A stretch of DNA of 64,000 nucleotides from Pseudoxanthomonas sp. (GCF_002863005.1 NZ_PKDG01000008.1:124001-188000), one strand, 5' to 3'; counted from the first letter of the stretch, positions 1 to 11,741 are shown. Made by a program: numbers and translations. Notes: generated from the sequence alone by a model not told the origin.

Positions 1-746
1 ACGTGGCGCGGCGTGTCCGCCGCGATGGCGGCCACTTCCGGATCGTCGATGCACAGCACGGCCAGGCCATAGAACGGCAGGCGCTGCAGGAACTCGGCGA
101 ACGCCGCCTTCACGCGCTCGAAGTCGTTGCCGTAGTTCTCCAGGTGATCGGCGTCGATGTTGGTGACGACGGAGATCAGCGGATTCAGGCGCAGGAAGCT
201 GCCGTCGCTTTCGTCGGCCTCGGCCACCAGCCACTGGCCGTCGCCGAGCTTGGCGTTGGCGCCGGCGGCGAGCAGCTGGCCACCGATGACGAACGTCGGG
301 TCCAGGCCGCCTTCGCTCAGCACGGCCGCGGCGAGGCTGGTGGTGGTGGTCTTGCCGTGCGTGCCCGCGACGGCGATGCCGCGGCGGAAGCGCATCAGTT
401 CCGCGAGCATGGCGGCACGCGGCACGATCGGGATACGCTGGCTGCGCGCCTCCATCAGCTCCGGGTTGTCGTGCTTGATGGCGCTGGACACCACCACGCA
501 GTCGGTGCCCAGCACGTTGGACGCGTTGTGGCCGCGCATGACGCGCGCGCCCAGCGACGCCAGCCGACGGGTCGCGGCGTTGTCGGCGTTGTCCGAACCC
601 GAGACTTCGTAGCCCAGCGTGCACAGCACTTCGGCGATGCCGCTCATGCCGGAGCCGCCGATGCCGACGAAGTGCACCCGGCGGAACTCCTTGGCCAGGT
701 TGCCGGTGTGTTGCAGGCGGCGCTCGCGTGCAGCAGCCATCATCAT
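1..746 (-). CDS. murC: UDP-N-acetylmuramate--L-alanine ligase, 3' part outside window
   Basis: MurC adds L-alanine to UDP-MurNAc in the cytoplasm, the first peptide step of peptidoglycan precursor synthesis. The visible N-terminal 248 codons show the Rossmann motif GIGGSGMSG and the ATP-binding loop [10 protein letters not shown], both typical of Mur ligases. The C-terminal half lies beyond the left edge. Three ATG codons stand in a row; the outermost (744-746) forms an ATGA overlap with the murG stop and is taken as the start. It continues the dcw operon after murG, as in other gammaproteobacteria. Confidence 0.95.
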   Translation of the reverse strand, partial: MMMAAARERRLQHTGNLAKEFRRVHFVGIGGSGMSGIAEVLCTLGYEVSGSDNADNAATRRLASLGARVMRGHNASNVLGTDCVVVSSAIKHDNPELMEARSQRIPIVPRAAMLAELMRFRRGIAVAGTHGKTTTTSLAAAVLSEGGLDPTFVIGGQLLAAGANAKLGDGQWLVAEADESDGSFLRLNPLISVVTNIDADHLENYGNDFERVKAAFAEFLQRLPFYGLAVLCIDDPEVAAIAADTPRH

Positions 747-1840
747 GCCTGCGTCCTCATTTCAATGGCTTCCTCGAGAATGATGTCGGCGATGCGGTCG
801 GCCGCATCGGTCCTGGCCAGTGCGCGCGCGGCTTGCGCCATCGCCATGCGCTTGCCGGGCTCGGCGATGAGCGGGCGCAGCGCCGCCGTCAGGGTTTCGG
901 CCAAGGTGTCGTCCTGCTTCAGCAGCACGGCCGCACCACGCTCGACCAGGTATTCGGCATTGCGGGTCTGGTGGTCGTCGACAGCCTGCGCGAACGGAAC
1001 CAGCACGCTGCCCACGCCGACCGCGCACAGCTCGGCGAGCGTGGAAGCGCCGGAGCGGCAGACCACCAGATCGGCCCACGCATACGCCGCCGCCATGTCG
1101 GTGATGAAGGCTTCGACGCTGGCCGCCACGCTTGCATCCGCATAGGCCTTTGCAGCTTCATCGCGCAGCTTTTCGCCGCACTGGTGGCGCACTTCGAGGC
1201 TGCCCGGCGGCAACGCCGCGATCGCCTTCGGTACCGCCAGGTTCAAGGCACGCGCGCCCTGGCTTCCACCCAGCACCAGCACGCGCAGCGGACCGCCGCG
1301 GCCGGCCAGGCGTTCGGATGGCGTGGGCAATGCCGCGATTTCGTCGCGCACTGGATTGCCGACGACTTCCTCGCGCGCCGGGAAGGCGCCGGGAAAGCCC
1401 GTCATCACGCGGCGAGCGACCTTCACCAGCATGCGGTTGGTGAATCCGGCCGCGCGGTTCTGTTCGTGCACCATCAGGGGCACGCCCATCAGGCGCGCGG
1501 CGACGCCCCCGGGACCTGCCGCGAAGCCGCCGAAACTCACCACGGCGCGCGGCACCCGGCGACGCAATACGAAACCGGCGGCGCGGATCGCGCGCAGGAT
1601 GCGGACCGGCGCGCCGAGCAGCGCGAGCTTGCCCTTGCCCCGCAACCCGCTGATGGCCAGCGTATCCAGCGGAATATCGTGCTGCGGCACCAGGCGCGTT
1701 TCCATCGCGCCATCGGCGCCCAGCCAGACCACCGGCACGCCGCGCGCGCGCAGCACCTTCGCCACGGCCAGCGCGGGGAAGATGTGGCCGCCGGTTCCGC
1801 CGGCCATGATCATCACGGGGGCATGCATCGGCGCGTTCAT
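743..1840 (-). CDS. murG: UDP-GlcNAc:lipid I N-acetylglucosaminyltransferase
   Basis: MurG is a peripheral inner-membrane GT28 glycosyltransferase that converts lipid I to lipid II. The protein has 365 residues, close to the family norm. The N-terminal glycine-rich motif GGTGGH is at residues 14-19 and the C-terminal UDP-GlcNAc-binding segment contains [12 protein letters not shown] and [13 protein letters not shown]. The start [12 protein letters not shown] overlaps the ftsW stop (ATGA), which fixes it; an open frame continuing upstream lies inside ftsW and is not coding. Part of the dcw operon. Confidence 0.97.
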   Translation of the reverse strand: MNAPMHAPVMIMAGGTGGHIFPALAVAKVLRARGVPVVWLGADGAMETRLVPQHDIPLDTLAISGLRGKGKLALLGAPVRILRAIRAAGFVLRRRVPRAVVSFGGFAAGPGGVAARLMGVPLMVHEQNRAAGFTNRMLVKVARRVMTGFPGAFPAREEVVGNPVRDEIAALPTPSERLAGRGGPLRVLVLGGSQGARALNLAVPKAIAALPPGSLEVRHQCGEKLRDEAAKAYADASVAASVEAFITDMAAAYAWADLVVCRSGASTLAELCAVGVGSVLVPFAQAVDDHQTRNAEYLVERGAAVLLKQDDTLAETLTAALRPLIAEPGKRMAMAQAARALARTDAADRIADIILEEAIEMRTQA

Positions 1841-3150
1841 GCCAGCCTCTCGAACGTCGGCTCGACGCGCGCGTGCAGGCGGCTGGTGCCGCGCAGGGTC
1901 TGCGACAGCGAGACGCCGGCAGCGGTCGCCAGTGCGGGGCTGGCGGGACGCGGCTCGGCCGGCGCCCGCGGCGCCTCGCCGGCGCCCTGCGCGGCCTCGC
2001 CACGCAAGGCGACCTGGCGCTGCGTGCGTTCCAGTTCGTACGACACGCGCAGCAGCAGGCCCATCGCCACGCAGGTCATCAGGATGCTGGACCCGCCCGA
2101 CGAGATCAGCGGCAGGGTCAGGCCCTTGGTCGGCAACAGGCCCAGGTTCACGCCCATCGAGACGAAGCTCTGCATGCCGATCCACAGCGCCACGCCGAAG
2201 GCGACGTACCCGGCGAAGTGGCGACGCATTTCGACGCAGCGCAGGCCGATCACGAAGGCGCGGCCGACCAGCAGCGCATAGAGCGCGATCACCAGGCACA
2301 CGCCGACGAAGCCGAGCTCCTCGCCGATCACCGAGAAGATGAAGTCTGTATGCACTTCCGGCAGGTAGTTGAGCTTCAGCACCGAACCGCCCAGGCCGAT
2401 GCCGCTCCATTCGCCGCGCCCGATCGCCATCAGGGCATTGGTCAGCTGGTACCCGCTGCCGAACGGATCGTCCCAGGGATTGGTGAACGAGGTGATGCGG
2501 CGCAGGCGGTACGGCGCCGCCACCGCCAGCATCGCCAGCATCATGACCAGGCCGATGCCGGGCAGCACGATGCGAAGGATGTTCACGCCGCCGAGCACCA
2601 GCATGCCGGCGGTGATCGCCAGCAGCAGCGTGGATGAGCCGAAGTCGGGCTGCAGCAGCAACAGGGCGACCAGGGTCAGCGCCACGCCGAACGGCTTGAG
2701 CATGGCTTTCCAGGTCGCGCTGACGTCGTCGCGGAAACGTACCAGGTAGCTGGCCAGCCAGACGATGAAGAACACCTTCACCACCTCGACCACCTGGAAG
2801 TTCGACACCCCCAGGTTGATCCAGCGGTGCGCGCCCTTCACGCTCACGCCCAGGCCCGGCACGAACACCAGCAGCAACAGCACCACGCAGCCCAGCAGCA
2901 ACACCTGGTTGCGCGCCTCGATGCTTTTCAGTTCGGTGCGCGTCACCCACCACGCCAGGCCCGCGCCCGCCACCAGGAACATGCCGTGGCGGATCAGGTA
3001 GTAGAACGGATTGCCGTGCTGGTAGATCGACGCGGACGCGACCATCACCACGCCCAGCGACGCCAGCGCCAGCATGGCGCCGAGCAGCCAGGGGTCGAAA
3101 CGGCCCCCGATGGCTTCCAGTCGCGTGGCCTGGCGCGGCGCGTCGTTCAT
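1837..3150 (-). CDS. ftsW: SEDS-family septal peptidoglycan polymerase FtsW
   Basis: FtsW is the multi-pass membrane glycosyltransferase of the divisome that works with FtsI. The 437-residue protein has about ten hydrophobic segments and SEDS signatures: [24 protein letters not shown] and [10 protein letters not shown]. The start codon touches the mraY stop (TGATG). The last roughly 60 residues form an Ala/Pro/Arg-rich cytoplasmic tail after the final membrane segment, somewhat longer than in E. coli; whether it has a role cannot be seen. It sits between mraY and murG, the standard dcw position. Confidence 0.97.
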   Translation of the reverse strand: MNDAPRQATRLEAIGGRFDPWLLGAMLALASLGVVMVASASIYQHGNPFYYLIRHGMFLVAGAGLAWWVTRTELKSIEARNQVLLLGCVVLLLLVFVPGLGVSVKGAHRWINLGVSNFQVVEVVKVFFIVWLASYLVRFRDDVSATWKAMLKPFGVALTLVALLLLQPDFGSSTLLLAITAGMLVLGGVNILRIVLPGIGLVMMLAMLAVAAPYRLRRITSFTNPWDDPFGSGYQLTNALMAIGRGEWSGIGLGGSVLKLNYLPEVHTDFIFSVIGEELGFVGVCLVIALYALLVGRAFVIGLRCVEMRRHFAGYVAFGVALWIGMQSFVSMGVNLGLLPTKGLTLPLISSGGSSILMTCVAMGLLLRVSYELERTQRQVALRGEAAQGAGEAPRAPAEPRPASPALATAAGVSLSQTLRGTSRLHARVEPTFERLA

Positions 3151-4235
3151 CAGCGCACCTTCAACGTGGCCAGGCCGACGAGAACCAGCACGACGGAGAT
3201 GATCCAGAAGCGCACGATCACGCGCGGCTCCGGCCAGCCTTTCAGTTCGAAATGGTGGTGGATCGGCGCCATGCGGAACACGCGCTTGCCGGTCAGCTTG
3301 AACGACGCCACCTGGATCATCACCGACAGCGTCTCGATGACGAAGATGCCACCCATGATCACCAGCACCAGCTCCTGCCGCACGATCACCGCGATGGTGC
3401 CCAGCACGGCCCCCAGCGCCAGCGCGCCGATGTCGCCCATGAAGACCATGGCGGGATAGGTGTTGAACCACAGGAAGCCGAGCCCGGCCCCGGCGATGGC
3501 GGCGCAGATGATGGTCAGCTCGCCCGCCCCCGGCACCGGCGGAATCTGCAGGTAACTGGAGAACACCGCATTGCCGGACGCATAGGCGAACACGCCCAGC
3601 GCGCACGCCACCAGCACCGTCGGCATGATCGCCAGGCCATCGAGGCCGTCGGTCAGGTTGACCGCATTGGAGAAACCGACGATCCAGAAATAGGCGATGG
3701 CCACGAAGCCGATGCCCGCCAGCGGCAGCGCGATCGACTTGAAGAACGGCACGTAGAAGGTCGTCGCCGCCGGCACGTCGGCGTACAGGTACAGGTACAG
3801 GCCCGCGGCCAGGCCGAAGATCGACTGCAGCAGGTACTTCCAGCGCGACTTCAGGCCGTTGGGGTCGCGCTTGACGATCTTGATCCAGTCGTCGTACCAG
3901 CCGATGGCGCCGAAGGTCAGCATCACCAGCAGTACCACCCACACGTACTTGTTGCGCAGGTCGCCCCACAGCAGCACCGACAGCAGCACGGTCATCAGGA
4001 TCAGCGCACCGCCCATCGTCGGCGTGCCGGCCTTGGAGAAGTGCGACTGCGGACCGTCCGTGCGGATCGGCTGCCCGCCCTTCAGCTGGCCCAGCTTGCG
4101 GATCACCGCCGGGCCCAGCCACAGTGACAGCGCCAACGACGTCAGTGCAGCCAGGATGCCGCGGAACGTCAGGTAGCCGAACAGGCCGAAAAAGTTTTCC
4201 AGGCTCTGCAGCCAGCGAGCCAGTTCAAGCAGCAT
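3150..4235 (-). CDS. mraY: Phospho-N-acetylmuramoyl-pentapeptide transferase MraY
   Basis: MraY transfers phospho-MurNAc-pentapeptide to undecaprenyl phosphate in the inner membrane, making lipid I. At 361 residues it matches the family. Visible hallmarks are the aspartate pair in GWYDDWIKI, the loop [13 protein letters not shown], the [10 protein letters not shown] segment and the histidine motif [11 protein letters not shown], spread among about ten membrane spans. The start lies 11 bases inside the 3' end of murF, so the two are probably translationally coupled. Confidence 0.98.
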   Translation of the reverse strand: MLLELARWLQSLENFFGLFGYLTFRGILAALTSLALSLWLGPAVIRKLGQLKGGQPIRTDGPQSHFSKAGTPTMGGALILMTVLLSVLLWGDLRNKYVWVVLLVMLTFGAIGWYDDWIKIVKRDPNGLKSRWKYLLQSIFGLAAGLYLYLYADVPAATTFYVPFFKSIALPLAGIGFVAIAYFWIVGFSNAVNLTDGLDGLAIMPTVLVACALGVFAYASGNAVFSSYLQIPPVPGAGELTIICAAIAGAGLGFLWFNTYPAMVFMGDIGALALGAVLGTIAVIVRQELVLVIMGGIFVIETLSVMIQVASFKLTGKRVFRMAPIHHHFELKGWPEPRVIVRFWIISVVLVLVGLATLKVR

Positions 4236-5604
4236 GCGGTGTGTCCTCCCCGGTGGACAACAAGGCGGCGACGATCCGGTCCATCGCGCTGCCGCGCGAC
4301 CCTTTCACCAGGCAGCGCACGCCCGTTCGCAGATCGGCGCGCAAGGCGGCCGCGAGCGAGGCGTGGTCCTGGAAGGCCTGCGCGCCCTCGCCGAATGCGG
4401 CGGCCGCGGCCGCGCTGAGGGGTCCCAGCGCATAGAGACGACGGAGGCCGGCAGCCTTGGCACGACGACCGGCGTCGGCGTGCAGCGCTTCGGCGTCGTC
4501 GCCCAGTTCGCGCATGTCGCCCAGCACCAGCCAGCCCTCACCGCCGGCCTGCGCGCTCGCCGCCGCCAGGGTGTCGATGGCGGCCACCAGCGAACCGGGA
4601 TTGGCGTTGTAGCTGTCGTCGATCACCACTGCGCCGTTCGGCAAGGTGCGCGCGACCTGCCGGCCCGCCACGGGCTGCGCAGCGGACAGGCCCTCGGCGA
4701 TGATCGCCAGCGATACGCCGCAGGCCATCGCGATGCCGGCGGCGGCCAGTGCGTTGAGCACATTGTGGCGACCGGGCAGGTGCAGTTGCACCGCGACGTC
4801 GCCGTGCGGCGCCACCAGCACGAAGTCGGAACCATCATCGGTCGCGCGGATGTCGCGCGCGGTCAGGTCGGCGGTCGCTTCCAGGCCGAAGCGCAGGATG
4901 CGGCGGTCCGGCACCCGGCTGGCGAAGTACTCGGCGAACGCATCGTCGGCATTGATCACTGCCGTGCCGTCGGCCGGCAGCGCCTCGTAGATGGCGCCCT
5001 TGGTCTCGGCCACGCCCATCAGCGAGCCGAGCCGTTCCAGGTGTGCGGCGGCGATGTTGTTCACCAGCGCCACTTCGGGCGTGACGATGTCGGTCAGATA
5101 GGCGATGTCGCCCGGCTTGCCCGCGCCCATCTCGTACACCGAGAAGTCGGCATCGTCCGGCGCGTCGATCACGGCCATCGGCAGGCCGATCTCGTTGTTG
5201 CGGTTGCCCGGATTGAAGTAGGTGACGCCGGCGCGCTGCAGGATCGACACCACCAGCGTCTTCACCGACGTCTTGCCGTTGCTGCCGGTGATCGCCACCG
5301 TCTTCTCCACGCGGTCGCGCTGCAGGCCGGCCGCGATCCGCGCCAGCGCCAGCAACGTATCCGGCACGACCACCTGCGGCACCTCGACCTTCACTTCATG
5401 GTCCACGAGTACCGCGGCGGCGCCCCGCATGGCCGCGTCGTAGGCGAAATCGTGGCCGTCGAAGCGCTCACCGCGCAGCGCCACATACAGGCTGCCCGGC
5501 ACCAGCGTGCGGGTATCGTGGGTCAGCGAACCGATCACCAGATCGTCGCCCAGCAATTCGCCGCCCGCCCAGTGCGCCAGCAGGGACAAGGGAAGCCGCT
5601 TCAT
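4225..5604 (-). CDS. murF: UDP-MurNAc-tripeptide--D-Ala-D-Ala ligase MurF
   Basis: MurF attaches D-Ala-D-Ala to UDP-MurNAc-tripeptide in the cytoplasm, completing the soluble precursor. The 459-residue protein shows the N-terminal substrate domain ([20 protein letters not shown]), the P-loop [13 protein letters not shown] near residue 112 and the central [10 protein letters not shown] segment. The start is set by an ATGA overlap with the murE stop. It is longer than E. coli MurF by only a few residues. Confidence 0.97.
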   Translation of the reverse strand: MKRLPLSLLAHWAGGELLGDDLVIGSLTHDTRTLVPGSLYVALRGERFDGHDFAYDAAMRGAAAVLVDHEVKVEVPQVVVPDTLLALARIAAGLQRDRVEKTVAITGSNGKTSVKTLVVSILQRAGVTYFNPGNRNNEIGLPMAVIDAPDDADFSVYEMGAGKPGDIAYLTDIVTPEVALVNNIAAAHLERLGSLMGVAETKGAIYEALPADGTAVINADDAFAEYFASRVPDRRILRFGLEATADLTARDIRATDDGSDFVLVAPHGDVAVQLHLPGRHNVLNALAAAGIAMACGVSLAIIAEGLSAAQPVAGRQVARTLPNGAVVIDDSYNANPGSLVAAIDTLAAASAQAGGEGWLVLGDMRELGDDAEALHADAGRRAKAAGLRRLYALGPLSAAAAAAFGEGAQAFQDHASLAAALRADLRTGVRCLVKGSRGSAMDRIVAALLSTGEDTPHAA

Positions 5605-7085
5605 CGACGGTCCTCCAGCGCCTGGCGCGCCACGGCGGTGTCGTCGAACGGATGCTTCACGCCATGGATTTCCTGGTAGGGCTCGTGGCCCTTTCCGGCC
5701 ACCAGCACGATGTCGTCGGGTCCGGCCAGCGCGACCGCGCGTGCGATCGCCTGCGCGCGGTCGCGCTGCACGAGCACCGCGCCCGGGGTCGCGAAGCCGG
5801 CCATGATGTCGGCGACGATGCGGTCGCCGTCTTCGGTACGCGGGTTGTCGTCGGTGACCAGCACCACGTCGGCCAGGCGCTCGGCGATGGCGGCCATCTG
5901 CGGGCGCTTGCCGGTGTCGCGGTCGCCCCCGCAGCCGAACACGCAGAACAACCTCCCCTGCACGTGGTCGCGCAGGCTGGCCAGCGCCTGTTCCAGCGCG
6001 TCGGGCGTGTGCGCGTAGTCGATGACGACCAGCGGGCGACGCTGGCCTGCCGCGTCGCTGTCGCCGCCGAGCCGGTTCATGCGACCGTGGATCGGCGCCA
6101 GCCGCGACAGCGTGCGTGCGATGTCGGCGGGGGTATCGCCCAGTGCGTGCAGCGCGCCGACCACGGCCAGCAGGTTGTCCACGTTGAAGCGCCCCAGCAG
6201 CCGCGACTGCACCGCCTGCACGTCGTCGCCGACCATCAGGTCGAATGCGATGCCGTTGCCATCCAGCCGCAGCGCGTCTGCCCGCACGCTCGCGTCCGCC
6301 TGGCCGCGCGAGCTGACGCCGATGCGCTGCACGCCATGCGGCAGGCGCGCGAACAGGTCGCGGCCGTAGGCGTCGTCGAGGTTGATGACGCCGGCTTTCA
6401 GGCCTTCGCGCGAGAACAGCCGTGCCTTGGCCGCCCCGTAGCGCTCCATGTCGCCGTGGTAGTCCAAGTGGTCGCGCGTCAGGTTGGTGAATACGCCGAC
6501 ATCGAAATGCACCGCGTCCACGCGCCCCTGGTCGAGCGCGTGCGAGCTGACCTCCATCGCCACCGCCTTCGCGCCGGCATCGCGGAACTGCGCGAGCAGC
6601 GCATGCATCTGCAACACCAGCGGCGTGGTGAAACCGGTGGGCACCACTTCGCCGTACATGCCGGCGCCGAGGGTGCCGACGGTCGCGCAACGCACGCCCC
6701 GCAGGTGCCAGGCCTGCGCCAGCAGCTGTACGGTAGACGTCTTTCCGTTGGTGCCGGTGACGCCGACCATCTTCATGTCGTGCGACGGCGCGGCGTGGAA
6801 ACGGTCGGCCATGGTGCCCATGCGCATGCGCAACCCGGGAACGGCGATCGCGTCGCGCGGCGCTTCCAGGCCATCGGGTACGGGCGGTTCGAACAGGATC
6901 GCGCTCGCGCCGTTGTCCTGCGCCTGCGCGGCGAAGTTCAGGCCATGCGCGCCGAAGCCGGCAATGGCGACGAACGCGTCGCCGGGCTGCACGCTGCGGC
7001 TGTCCAGGGTCAGGCCACGCACCACGATGTCGCGCGGCACATCCACGTCGGGCAGCAGTTCGGCGAGCGCCATCATCCGCCTCAT
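5601..7085 (-). CDS. murE: UDP-MurNAc-dipeptide--meso-diaminopimelate ligase MurE
   Basis: MurE adds the third stem-peptide residue. The motif DDNPRTE near the C terminus contains the DNPR signature of enzymes that use meso-diaminopimelate rather than lysine, as expected for a Gram-negative cell. The P-loop is [13 protein letters not shown]. The start [11 protein letters not shown] at 7085 forms an ATGA overlap with the ftsI stop; a second in-frame ATG is at 7076. The product is 494 residues. Confidence 0.97.
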   Translation of the reverse strand: MRRMMALAELLPDVDVPRDIVVRGLTLDSRSVQPGDAFVAIAGFGAHGLNFAAQAQDNGASAILFEPPVPDGLEAPRDAIAVPGLRMRMGTMADRFHAAPSHDMKMVGVTGTNGKTSTVQLLAQAWHLRGVRCATVGTLGAGMYGEVVPTGFTTPLVLQMHALLAQFRDAGAKAVAMEVSSHALDQGRVDAVHFDVGVFTNLTRDHLDYHGDMERYGAAKARLFSREGLKAGVINLDDAYGRDLFARLPHGVQRIGVSSRGQADASVRADALRLDGNGIAFDLMVGDDVQAVQSRLLGRFNVDNLLAVVGALHALGDTPADIARTLSRLAPIHGRMNRLGGDSDAAGQRRPLVVIDYAHTPDALEQALASLRDHVQGRLFCVFGCGGDRDTGKRPQMAAIAERLADVVLVTDDNPRTEDGDRIVADIMAGFATPGAVLVQRDRAQAIARAVALAGPDDIVLVAGKGHEPYQEIHGVKHPFDDTAVARQALEDRR

Positions 7086-8929
7086 CGCGTGGCCCCCGTG
7101 GCCGGCGCCGCTGCATGCGGGGTATCGAAAGCGGAGGGATCCATCGTGTCGACGGCATCGTCGGGGACCGGCGCCGGTGCCGGTGCGGGCACGCCGCCGT
7201 CCTGCTTGCCCGCGTTCTTCGCCTGCGCGGCGAGCCACGCCTCGATGTCGTCCGGCGGCACGTCCATCAGGCGCAGCGTCCCGTCCATCACGTCATGGAA
7301 GACCGGCGCGGCCACCAGGCCACCGTAGTAGCCGCCTTCCTGGGAGTCGTTGATCACCACGACGGCGGCGAAGCGCGGATTGCTGGCCGGCACCAGACCG
7401 GCGAAGAACGACGCGTAGCGCCCCTTCGCGTACCCGCCACCGGACGCGATGCGCGCGGTGCCGGTCTTTCCGGCCACGCGATAACCGAGCACGCCCGCGC
7501 GCTTGGCGCCGCCCTGCGTCACCACGGTTTCCATCATGCCGACGACCTCGTGCGCGATCGCCGGGTCCAGCACCTGCGGCGCCTCGCTGCGCTGGCCCTT
7601 CACGAACGTAGGCGTCACCAGCCTGCCGCCGTTGCCCAATGCCGAGTAGGCACGCGCGATCTGCAGGGGCGTCACCGCCAGGCCATAGCCGTAGGACATG
7701 GTCGCCTTCTGCAAGCCATTCCAGCGGTCCGGCGGCGCCAGCATGCCGGCGGACTCGCCCGGGAAACCGCTGCCCGGCTTCTGGCCATAGCCGAAGCTGT
7801 GGATGCTCTCGTAGAAGTAGGCGTTGGGCAGCTTCTCCGCGATCTTGATCGAGCCGATGTTCGAGCTCTTGGTGATCACGCCGGTGACGGTCAGCACACC
7901 GTTGTTCCGCGGCACGTCGCGGATGGTGTACCGGCTGTTCAACGCCATGTAACCGGGGTTGGTGTTGACGAGCGTCGACGGCGTGACCACCCCGGCCTTC
8001 AGCGCGGTCGATACGGTCAGCGGCTTCATCGTCGAGCCGGGCTCGATCATGTCCGTCAGCGCGCGGTTACGGCGCGCATCCGGCTTCACCCGCTCGATCG
8101 CGTTCGGGTTGTAGGTCGGCAGGTTGACCATCGCGAGCACTTCGCCGGTGGCGACGTCCATGATCACGATCGAGCCGCTGCTGGCCTGGTGCTCGAGCAG
8201 CGCATTGCGCAGTTCGCGGTGGGCCAGGTACTGGATGCGGCGGTCGATGCTGAGCGTCAGGTCCTTGCCCGGCTGCGCGGAGCGGATCAGGTCCACGTTC
8301 TCGACGATGCGGCCGCGGTTGTCGCGGATCACCTTCTGCGCACCCGGCGTACCGCTGAGCCACTCGTCGAAGGCCAGCTCCAGGCCTTCCTGCCCGCGGT
8401 CGTCGATGTTGGTGAAGCCCAGCACGTGGGCCATCGCCGGACCCTGCGGATAGAAACGGCGGAACTCGCGCTGCGAGAACACGCCGGGAATCTTGTGCGC
8501 CAGGATCTTCTGCGCCTCGTCCGGATTGATCCGGCGCTTGAGGTACAGGAACTCCTTGTCGGCCTTCTGCGACAGGCGGTTGGTCAGGTGGTCGAGCGGC
8601 ACGCCCAGCGCCTGCGCGAGTTCCGGCAGGCGGTCGGGCGCCTTCAGCAGTTCCTGCGGGTTGCCCCATACCGATTCCACCGGCGAGGACACCGCCACCG
8701 GCTCGCCGTTGCGGTCGGTGATCATGCCGCGCGAGGTCGGGATCGGAATCTCGCGCAGGAAACGCGCATCGCCCTGGCGCTGGTAGAAATCGTGGTTGAT
8801 CAGCTGCACGTACGCCGCGCGCCCGACCAGGCTGATCGAACACAGGCCCATGGCGCCGAGCACCAGTGCCAGGCGGCCGCGCAGGTTGAAGCGCGCGCGG
8901 TTGCGGTTCTTGGCCGGCGCGGCGTTCAT
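7082..8929 (-). CDS. ftsI: Septal peptidoglycan transpeptidase FtsI (PBP3)
   Basis: FtsI is the class B penicillin-binding protein of the divisome: one N-terminal membrane anchor (about residues 18-40), then a periplasmic pedestal and transpeptidase domain. All three active-site motifs are present: STMK at 299-302 with the acylated serine first, SSN at 355-357, and KTG at 488-490. The 615-residue product ends in a Pro/Ala-rich tail ([11 protein letters not shown]). It overlaps ftsL and murE by ATGA junctions. Confidence 0.97.
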   Translation of the reverse strand: MNAAPAKNRNRARFNLRGRLALVLGAMGLCSISLVGRAAYVQLINHDFYQRQGDARFLREIPIPTSRGMITDRNGEPVAVSSPVESVWGNPQELLKAPDRLPELAQALGVPLDHLTNRLSQKADKEFLYLKRRINPDEAQKILAHKIPGVFSQREFRRFYPQGPAMAHVLGFTNIDDRGQEGLELAFDEWLSGTPGAQKVIRDNRGRIVENVDLIRSAQPGKDLTLSIDRRIQYLAHRELRNALLEHQASSGSIVIMDVATGEVLAMVNLPTYNPNAIERVKPDARRNRALTDMIEPGSTMKPLTVSTALKAGVVTPSTLVNTNPGYMALNSRYTIRDVPRNNGVLTVTGVITKSSNIGSIKIAEKLPNAYFYESIHSFGYGQKPGSGFPGESAGMLAPPDRWNGLQKATMSYGYGLAVTPLQIARAYSALGNGGRLVTPTFVKGQRSEAPQVLDPAIAHEVVGMMETVVTQGGAKRAGVLGYRVAGKTGTARIASGGGYAKGRYASFFAGLVPASNPRFAAVVVINDSQEGGYYGGLVAAPVFHDVMDGTLRLMDVPPDDIEAWLAAQAKNAGKQDGGVPAPAPAPVPDDAVDTMDPSAFDTPHAAAPATGATR

Positions 8930-9189
8930 GGACGCACCACCACGATATCCGCCGCTTCCGGCGACTTCATGCCCAGGCGCACGCGGGCGATCTGGTCGAT
9001 CCGGGTCGCTTCGGCGACCGTGGCCTGCTCAAGCTGCAGGCGACCGAATTCGACGTTCAGTTCGTCGCGTGCGCGCTCCAGCCGCGTCACTTCATCGAAC
9101 AGCACGCGGTGGCGATGGCGTGCATACACCACGCCGATCGCCGAGGCGATATTCGCCAGCACCAGCACGGCGATCAGGAAGCGGCTCAT
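8926..9189 (-). CDS. ftsL: Cell division protein FtsL
   Basis: FtsL is a small bitopic membrane protein that joins FtsB and FtsQ in the divisome. The 87-residue product has one N-terminal hydrophobic helix ([20 protein letters not shown]) followed by a heptad-like coiled-coil region rich in Leu, Glu and Arg (about residues 30-60), the usual FtsL layout. Identification leans on position between rsmH and ftsI as well as topology, because FtsL sequences diverge fast. The ATGA overlap with rsmH sets the start. Confidence 0.93.
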   Translation of the reverse strand: MSRFLIAVLVLANIASAIGVVYARHRHRVLFDEVTRLERARDELNVEFGRLQLEQATVAEATRIDQIARVRLGMKSPEAADIVVVRP

Positions 9190-10154
9190 GCGGCCACCTC
9201 CAGCTTCTCGGCCACGCGCAGCACGGCGCTGCGGGCACGCGGGTTCGAGGACACTTCGTCGGGCTCGCCCTTCTGCCCGCCGCCGATGGCGCGCAGGGTC
9301 GGCGTGAAGTCCAGCGCCACCGGCAGGCGGCGGTTGGCCGGCGGCGCCTTGGCGTGCCGGTTTATGAACTGCTTGACGATGCGGTCTTCCAGCGAATGGA
9401 AGCTGATGACAGCCAGCCGGCCGCCGACTTTCAGGCGCATGAGGGCCGCATCGAGACCCGCTTCCAAATCCGCCAGCTCGCGGTTGATGTGGATGCGGAT
9501 CGCCTGGAAGCTGCGGGTGGCGGGATGGATCTTCTCCCCGCGCGGCATCACGGAGGCGATGACGCCTGCCAGGTCGGCGGTGCGCATGAAGGGCTGCGTG
9601 GCGCGACGGGCGACGATGGCGCGCGCGATGCGGCGACTCTGCTTCTCTTCGCCGTAGGTCCACAGCACGTCGGCGATGTCGCGCTCGTCGGCGCGCGCGA
9701 TCCACTCGGCCGCGCTTTCGCCCGATTCGGGATCCATGCGCATGTCGAGCGGACCGTCCTTGCCGAAGCTGAAGCCGCGCTCGGCCACGTCGAGTTGCGG
9801 CGAGGACACGCCCAGGTCCAGCAGCACGCCGGCCAGGCCGGCCGCGGTTTCATTCCATGCTGCCAGGGACGCGAAGCTGCCGCGGAAGATCGACACGCGC
9901 GCATCGCCCGCGAACATCCGTTCGGCATGGGCGATCGCTTCGGGATCCTTGTCCATCACCAGCAGCCGGCCTCCCGGGCCGAGGTGTTGCAGCACGCCGC
10001 GCGCGTGGCCTCCACGCCCGAAGGTGCCGTCCAGATATGTTCCGTCCTCCTTCACCTGCAGCCCTTCCATGACCTGCGTGTACAACACCGGCAAGTGCAG
10101 CGCGGGGAGGTGATCGGCCGGCGCGGACTGCCGCTTGCCGTCACCCTTGCTCAC
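9186..10154 (-). CDS. rsmH: 16S rRNA (cytosine(1402)-N(4))-methyltransferase RsmH
   Basis: RsmH (formerly MraW) methylates C1402 of 16S rRNA. The 322-residue protein carries the SAM-binding motif [14 protein letters not shown], the MDKDPEAIA segment, and the family stretch [18 protein letters not shown]. The C-terminal part holds [13 protein letters not shown], another RsmH signature. It begins four bases inside the 3' end of mraZ, the standard order at the head of the dcw cluster. Confidence 0.98.
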   Translation of the reverse strand: MSKGDGKRQSAPADHLPALHLPVLYTQVMEGLQVKEDGTYLDGTFGRGGHARGVLQHLGPGGRLLVMDKDPEAIAHAERMFAGDARVSIFRGSFASLAAWNETAAGLAGVLLDLGVSSPQLDVAERGFSFGKDGPLDMRMDPESGESAAEWIARADERDIADVLWTYGEEKQSRRIARAIVARRATQPFMRTADLAGVIASVMPRGEKIHPATRSFQAIRIHINRELADLEAGLDAALMRLKVGGRLAVISFHSLEDRIVKQFINRHAKAPPANRRLPVALDFTPTLRAIGGGQKGEPDEVSSNPRARSAVLRVAEKLEVAA

Positions 10155-10597
10155 AAGCGCAGCTCGAGCATGTGTGCGCTCAGATCGTCGTCGGTGAGGG
10201 ACTGACGGATCTGCGCGTGGTGCGCCTGTTCGCTCCAGAGTTCGAACTTCTCGCCCATGCCGAGCAGCACGGCCTTTTTCTCGATTCCCACCGCGCTGCG
10301 ATGGCTGGCCGGGATGCTGATGCGGCCGTTGCCGTCCAGCTCGACCGGCGACGCGGCGCCGATCAGCTTCAACTGCAGGCTGCGGTGCGCCTTCTGGGTG
10401 CTGGGCAGCTTGCTGACCTCATCACGGACGCGCTGCCATACCTTCTCGGGGTACAGGTAGAGGCTGCCGCCCTCGAAGGGGTTGTAGGTGATCACCAGAC
10501 GATTGCCGCACTCGCGCGCGACGAGGTCACGGTACGCGGTGGGCACCGCGAGCCGTCCCTTGTCGTCCACTGTGATGGCGGTCTCACCCTGAAACAC
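10151..10597 (-). CDS. mraZ: Transcriptional regulator MraZ
   Basis: MraZ is a ring-forming AbrB-fold DNA-binding protein that represses the dcw promoter in bacteria where it has been studied. The 148-residue product has the two expected repeats, beginning [16 protein letters not shown] and [14 protein letters not shown]. The start is a GTG read as FQGETAITV onward; a purine-rich AGGGG stretch lies just upstream. An open frame extends further upstream through the promoter and repeat region, but homologues begin at this FQGE, so the longer version is rejected. Confidence 0.94.
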   Translation of the reverse strand: MFQGETAITVDDKGRLAVPTAYRDLVARECGNRLVITYNPFEGGSLYLYPEKVWQRVRDEVSKLPSTQKAHRSLQLKLIGAASPVELDGNGRISIPASHRSAVGIEKKAVLLGMGEKFELWSEQAHHAQIRQSLTDDDLSAHMLELRL

Positions 10598-10636
10598 TGC
10601 CCCTGCCTTCCCGACACGCGAATGAGCGATCAATTG

Positions 10637-10708
10637 AACCACGAAAAACCACTGAAAACCCGGTTTTCCCTCTGTTGCCCACCTTAGCAGCGCACACAGG
10701 GTTGTCAA
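10637..10708 (-). promoter_or_regulatory. dcw promoter and MraZ-box-like repeats
   Basis: On the minus strand a TTGACA hexamer (10703-10708) is followed by a five-fold array with a 10-base period: TGGGC, AGGGA, GGGTT, TGGTT and TGGTT (10637-10681). MraZ is known to bind TGGGN direct repeats spaced by five bases in front of its own gene. Only the first unit matches that consensus fully and the others are degenerate, so autoregulation is an inference. The -10 element is weak (TAAGGT about 16 bases after TTGACA). Confidence 0.6.
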
Positions 10709-10917
10709 CAGGAAACGACCGCCTAAATCACTTGGCGGATCAATGGCTTGCAGCAAACTTCAGAGACTTGTTCAAGCCTTATCCACAAGTTGCTGTTTCG
10801 TCTCAAATTTTGAGATTGAGGGACGATTCAGTGAGGTGACCGTCGTTTCACATCCCGTCTCGTCCGCGCCGGCGCTCCCGGGTGGAACTGCGCAAACCGG
10901 AGGCCCAGAATCGGCCC

Positions 10918-11688
10918 ATGTGCCTCGTCGCCCTCGCCTGGAAGGTCCACCCGCGCTGGCGGCTGCTGCTGGCAGGCAACCGCGACGAGTTCCACGCCCG
11001 ACCCACGGCCGCGCTGGCGCACTGGGAGGCATCGCCCCACGTGATGGCAGGCCGGGACCTGCAGTCGGGCGGCACCTGGGCCGGGGCGGACGCCGGCGGG
11101 CGGGTGGCGGTGGTCACCAACGTGCGCGATCCGGCCATCCGGATTCCGGGGGCTCCGTCTAGGGGTCAGCTGGCGGCCGGTTTCCTGCAGTCGCCCGACG
11201 GTGCGACGCACCGCGCCACCGGCGTGCTGGTGGCCGCCGAAGCCTTTGCCCCGTTCAACCTGCTGCTCGCGGACGCCGCCGATTGCGACTACGTGAGCAA
11301 CTACCCCACGCCGCGCCGGATCACGCTCGCACCGGGTCTGCACGGCTTGTCCAATGGCGACCTCGACGAGGCTTGGCCAAAGACGATGGCGCTCAAGGAG
11401 CGACTCGCCGCATGGGTGTCGGCGGAGAGGGATGAAGTCGATACGCTTTGGAGCGCGCTGGCGGACGAAACCCCCGCGCCCGACGACCGCCTTCCCGAGA
11501 CCGGCGTAGGCATCGACGTCGAACGCAGGCTGTCGCCGGCCTTCATCCGTGGCGAACGCTATGGCACCCGCGCCAGTACCCTGATCGCCATCGATCATGC
11601 GGGGCATGGGTGGATCAGCGAGCGGAGGTTCGGGCCGGAGGGGGTATTCGAGGGGGAGACGACGTTGCGGATCGGGGCCGACGCCTAA
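10918..11688 (+). CDS. NRDE family protein (TANGO2-like)
   Basis: The protein begins MCLVALAWK and continues to AGNRDEFHARPT, which contains the NRDE tetrad that names the family. Related Ntn-type hydrolases use a cysteine at position 2, which is present, so this start is preferred over an in-frame GTG at 10882. The product has 256 residues. Eukaryotic TANGO2 is linked to Golgi and heme handling, but the bacterial role is not established. It stands alone, divergent from mraZ, with rnpB convergent downstream. Confidence 0.85.
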   Translation: MCLVALAWKVHPRWRLLLAGNRDEFHARPTAALAHWEASPHVMAGRDLQSGGTWAGADAGGRVAVVTNVRDPAIRIPGAPSRGQLAAGFLQSPDGATHRATGVLVAAEAFAPFNLLLADAADCDYVSNYPTPRRITLAPGLHGLSNGDLDEAWPKTMALKERLAAWVSAERDEVDTLWSALADETPAPDDRLPETGVGIDVERRLSPAFIRGERYGTRASTLIAIDHAGHGWISERRFGPEGVFEGETTLRIGADA

Positions 11689-11716
11689 CCCGGCACCGTC
11701 GCAGATGACGGTTTGC

Positions 11717-11741
11717 GGTCGCGACTCACGTCGCTCCTACA
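11717..11741 (-). repeat. REP element, single copy
   Basis: This 25-base palindromic sequence reads, on the minus strand, tgtaggagcgacgtgagtcg followed by cgacc. The arms GCGAC and GTCGC form a small hairpin next to a GTAG tetranucleotide, the layout of REPs mobilised by RAYT transposases. The same sequence occurs six more times in the window as three inverted pairs. This copy is unpaired and lies between the convergent NRDE gene and rnpB. Confidence 0.85.

Noticed and set aside
7115-9307. Long plus-strand frame opposite ftsI
   Set aside because: Antisense to a fully conserved ftsI; the His/Arg/Gln-rich product is typical of mirror frames in high-GC DNA.
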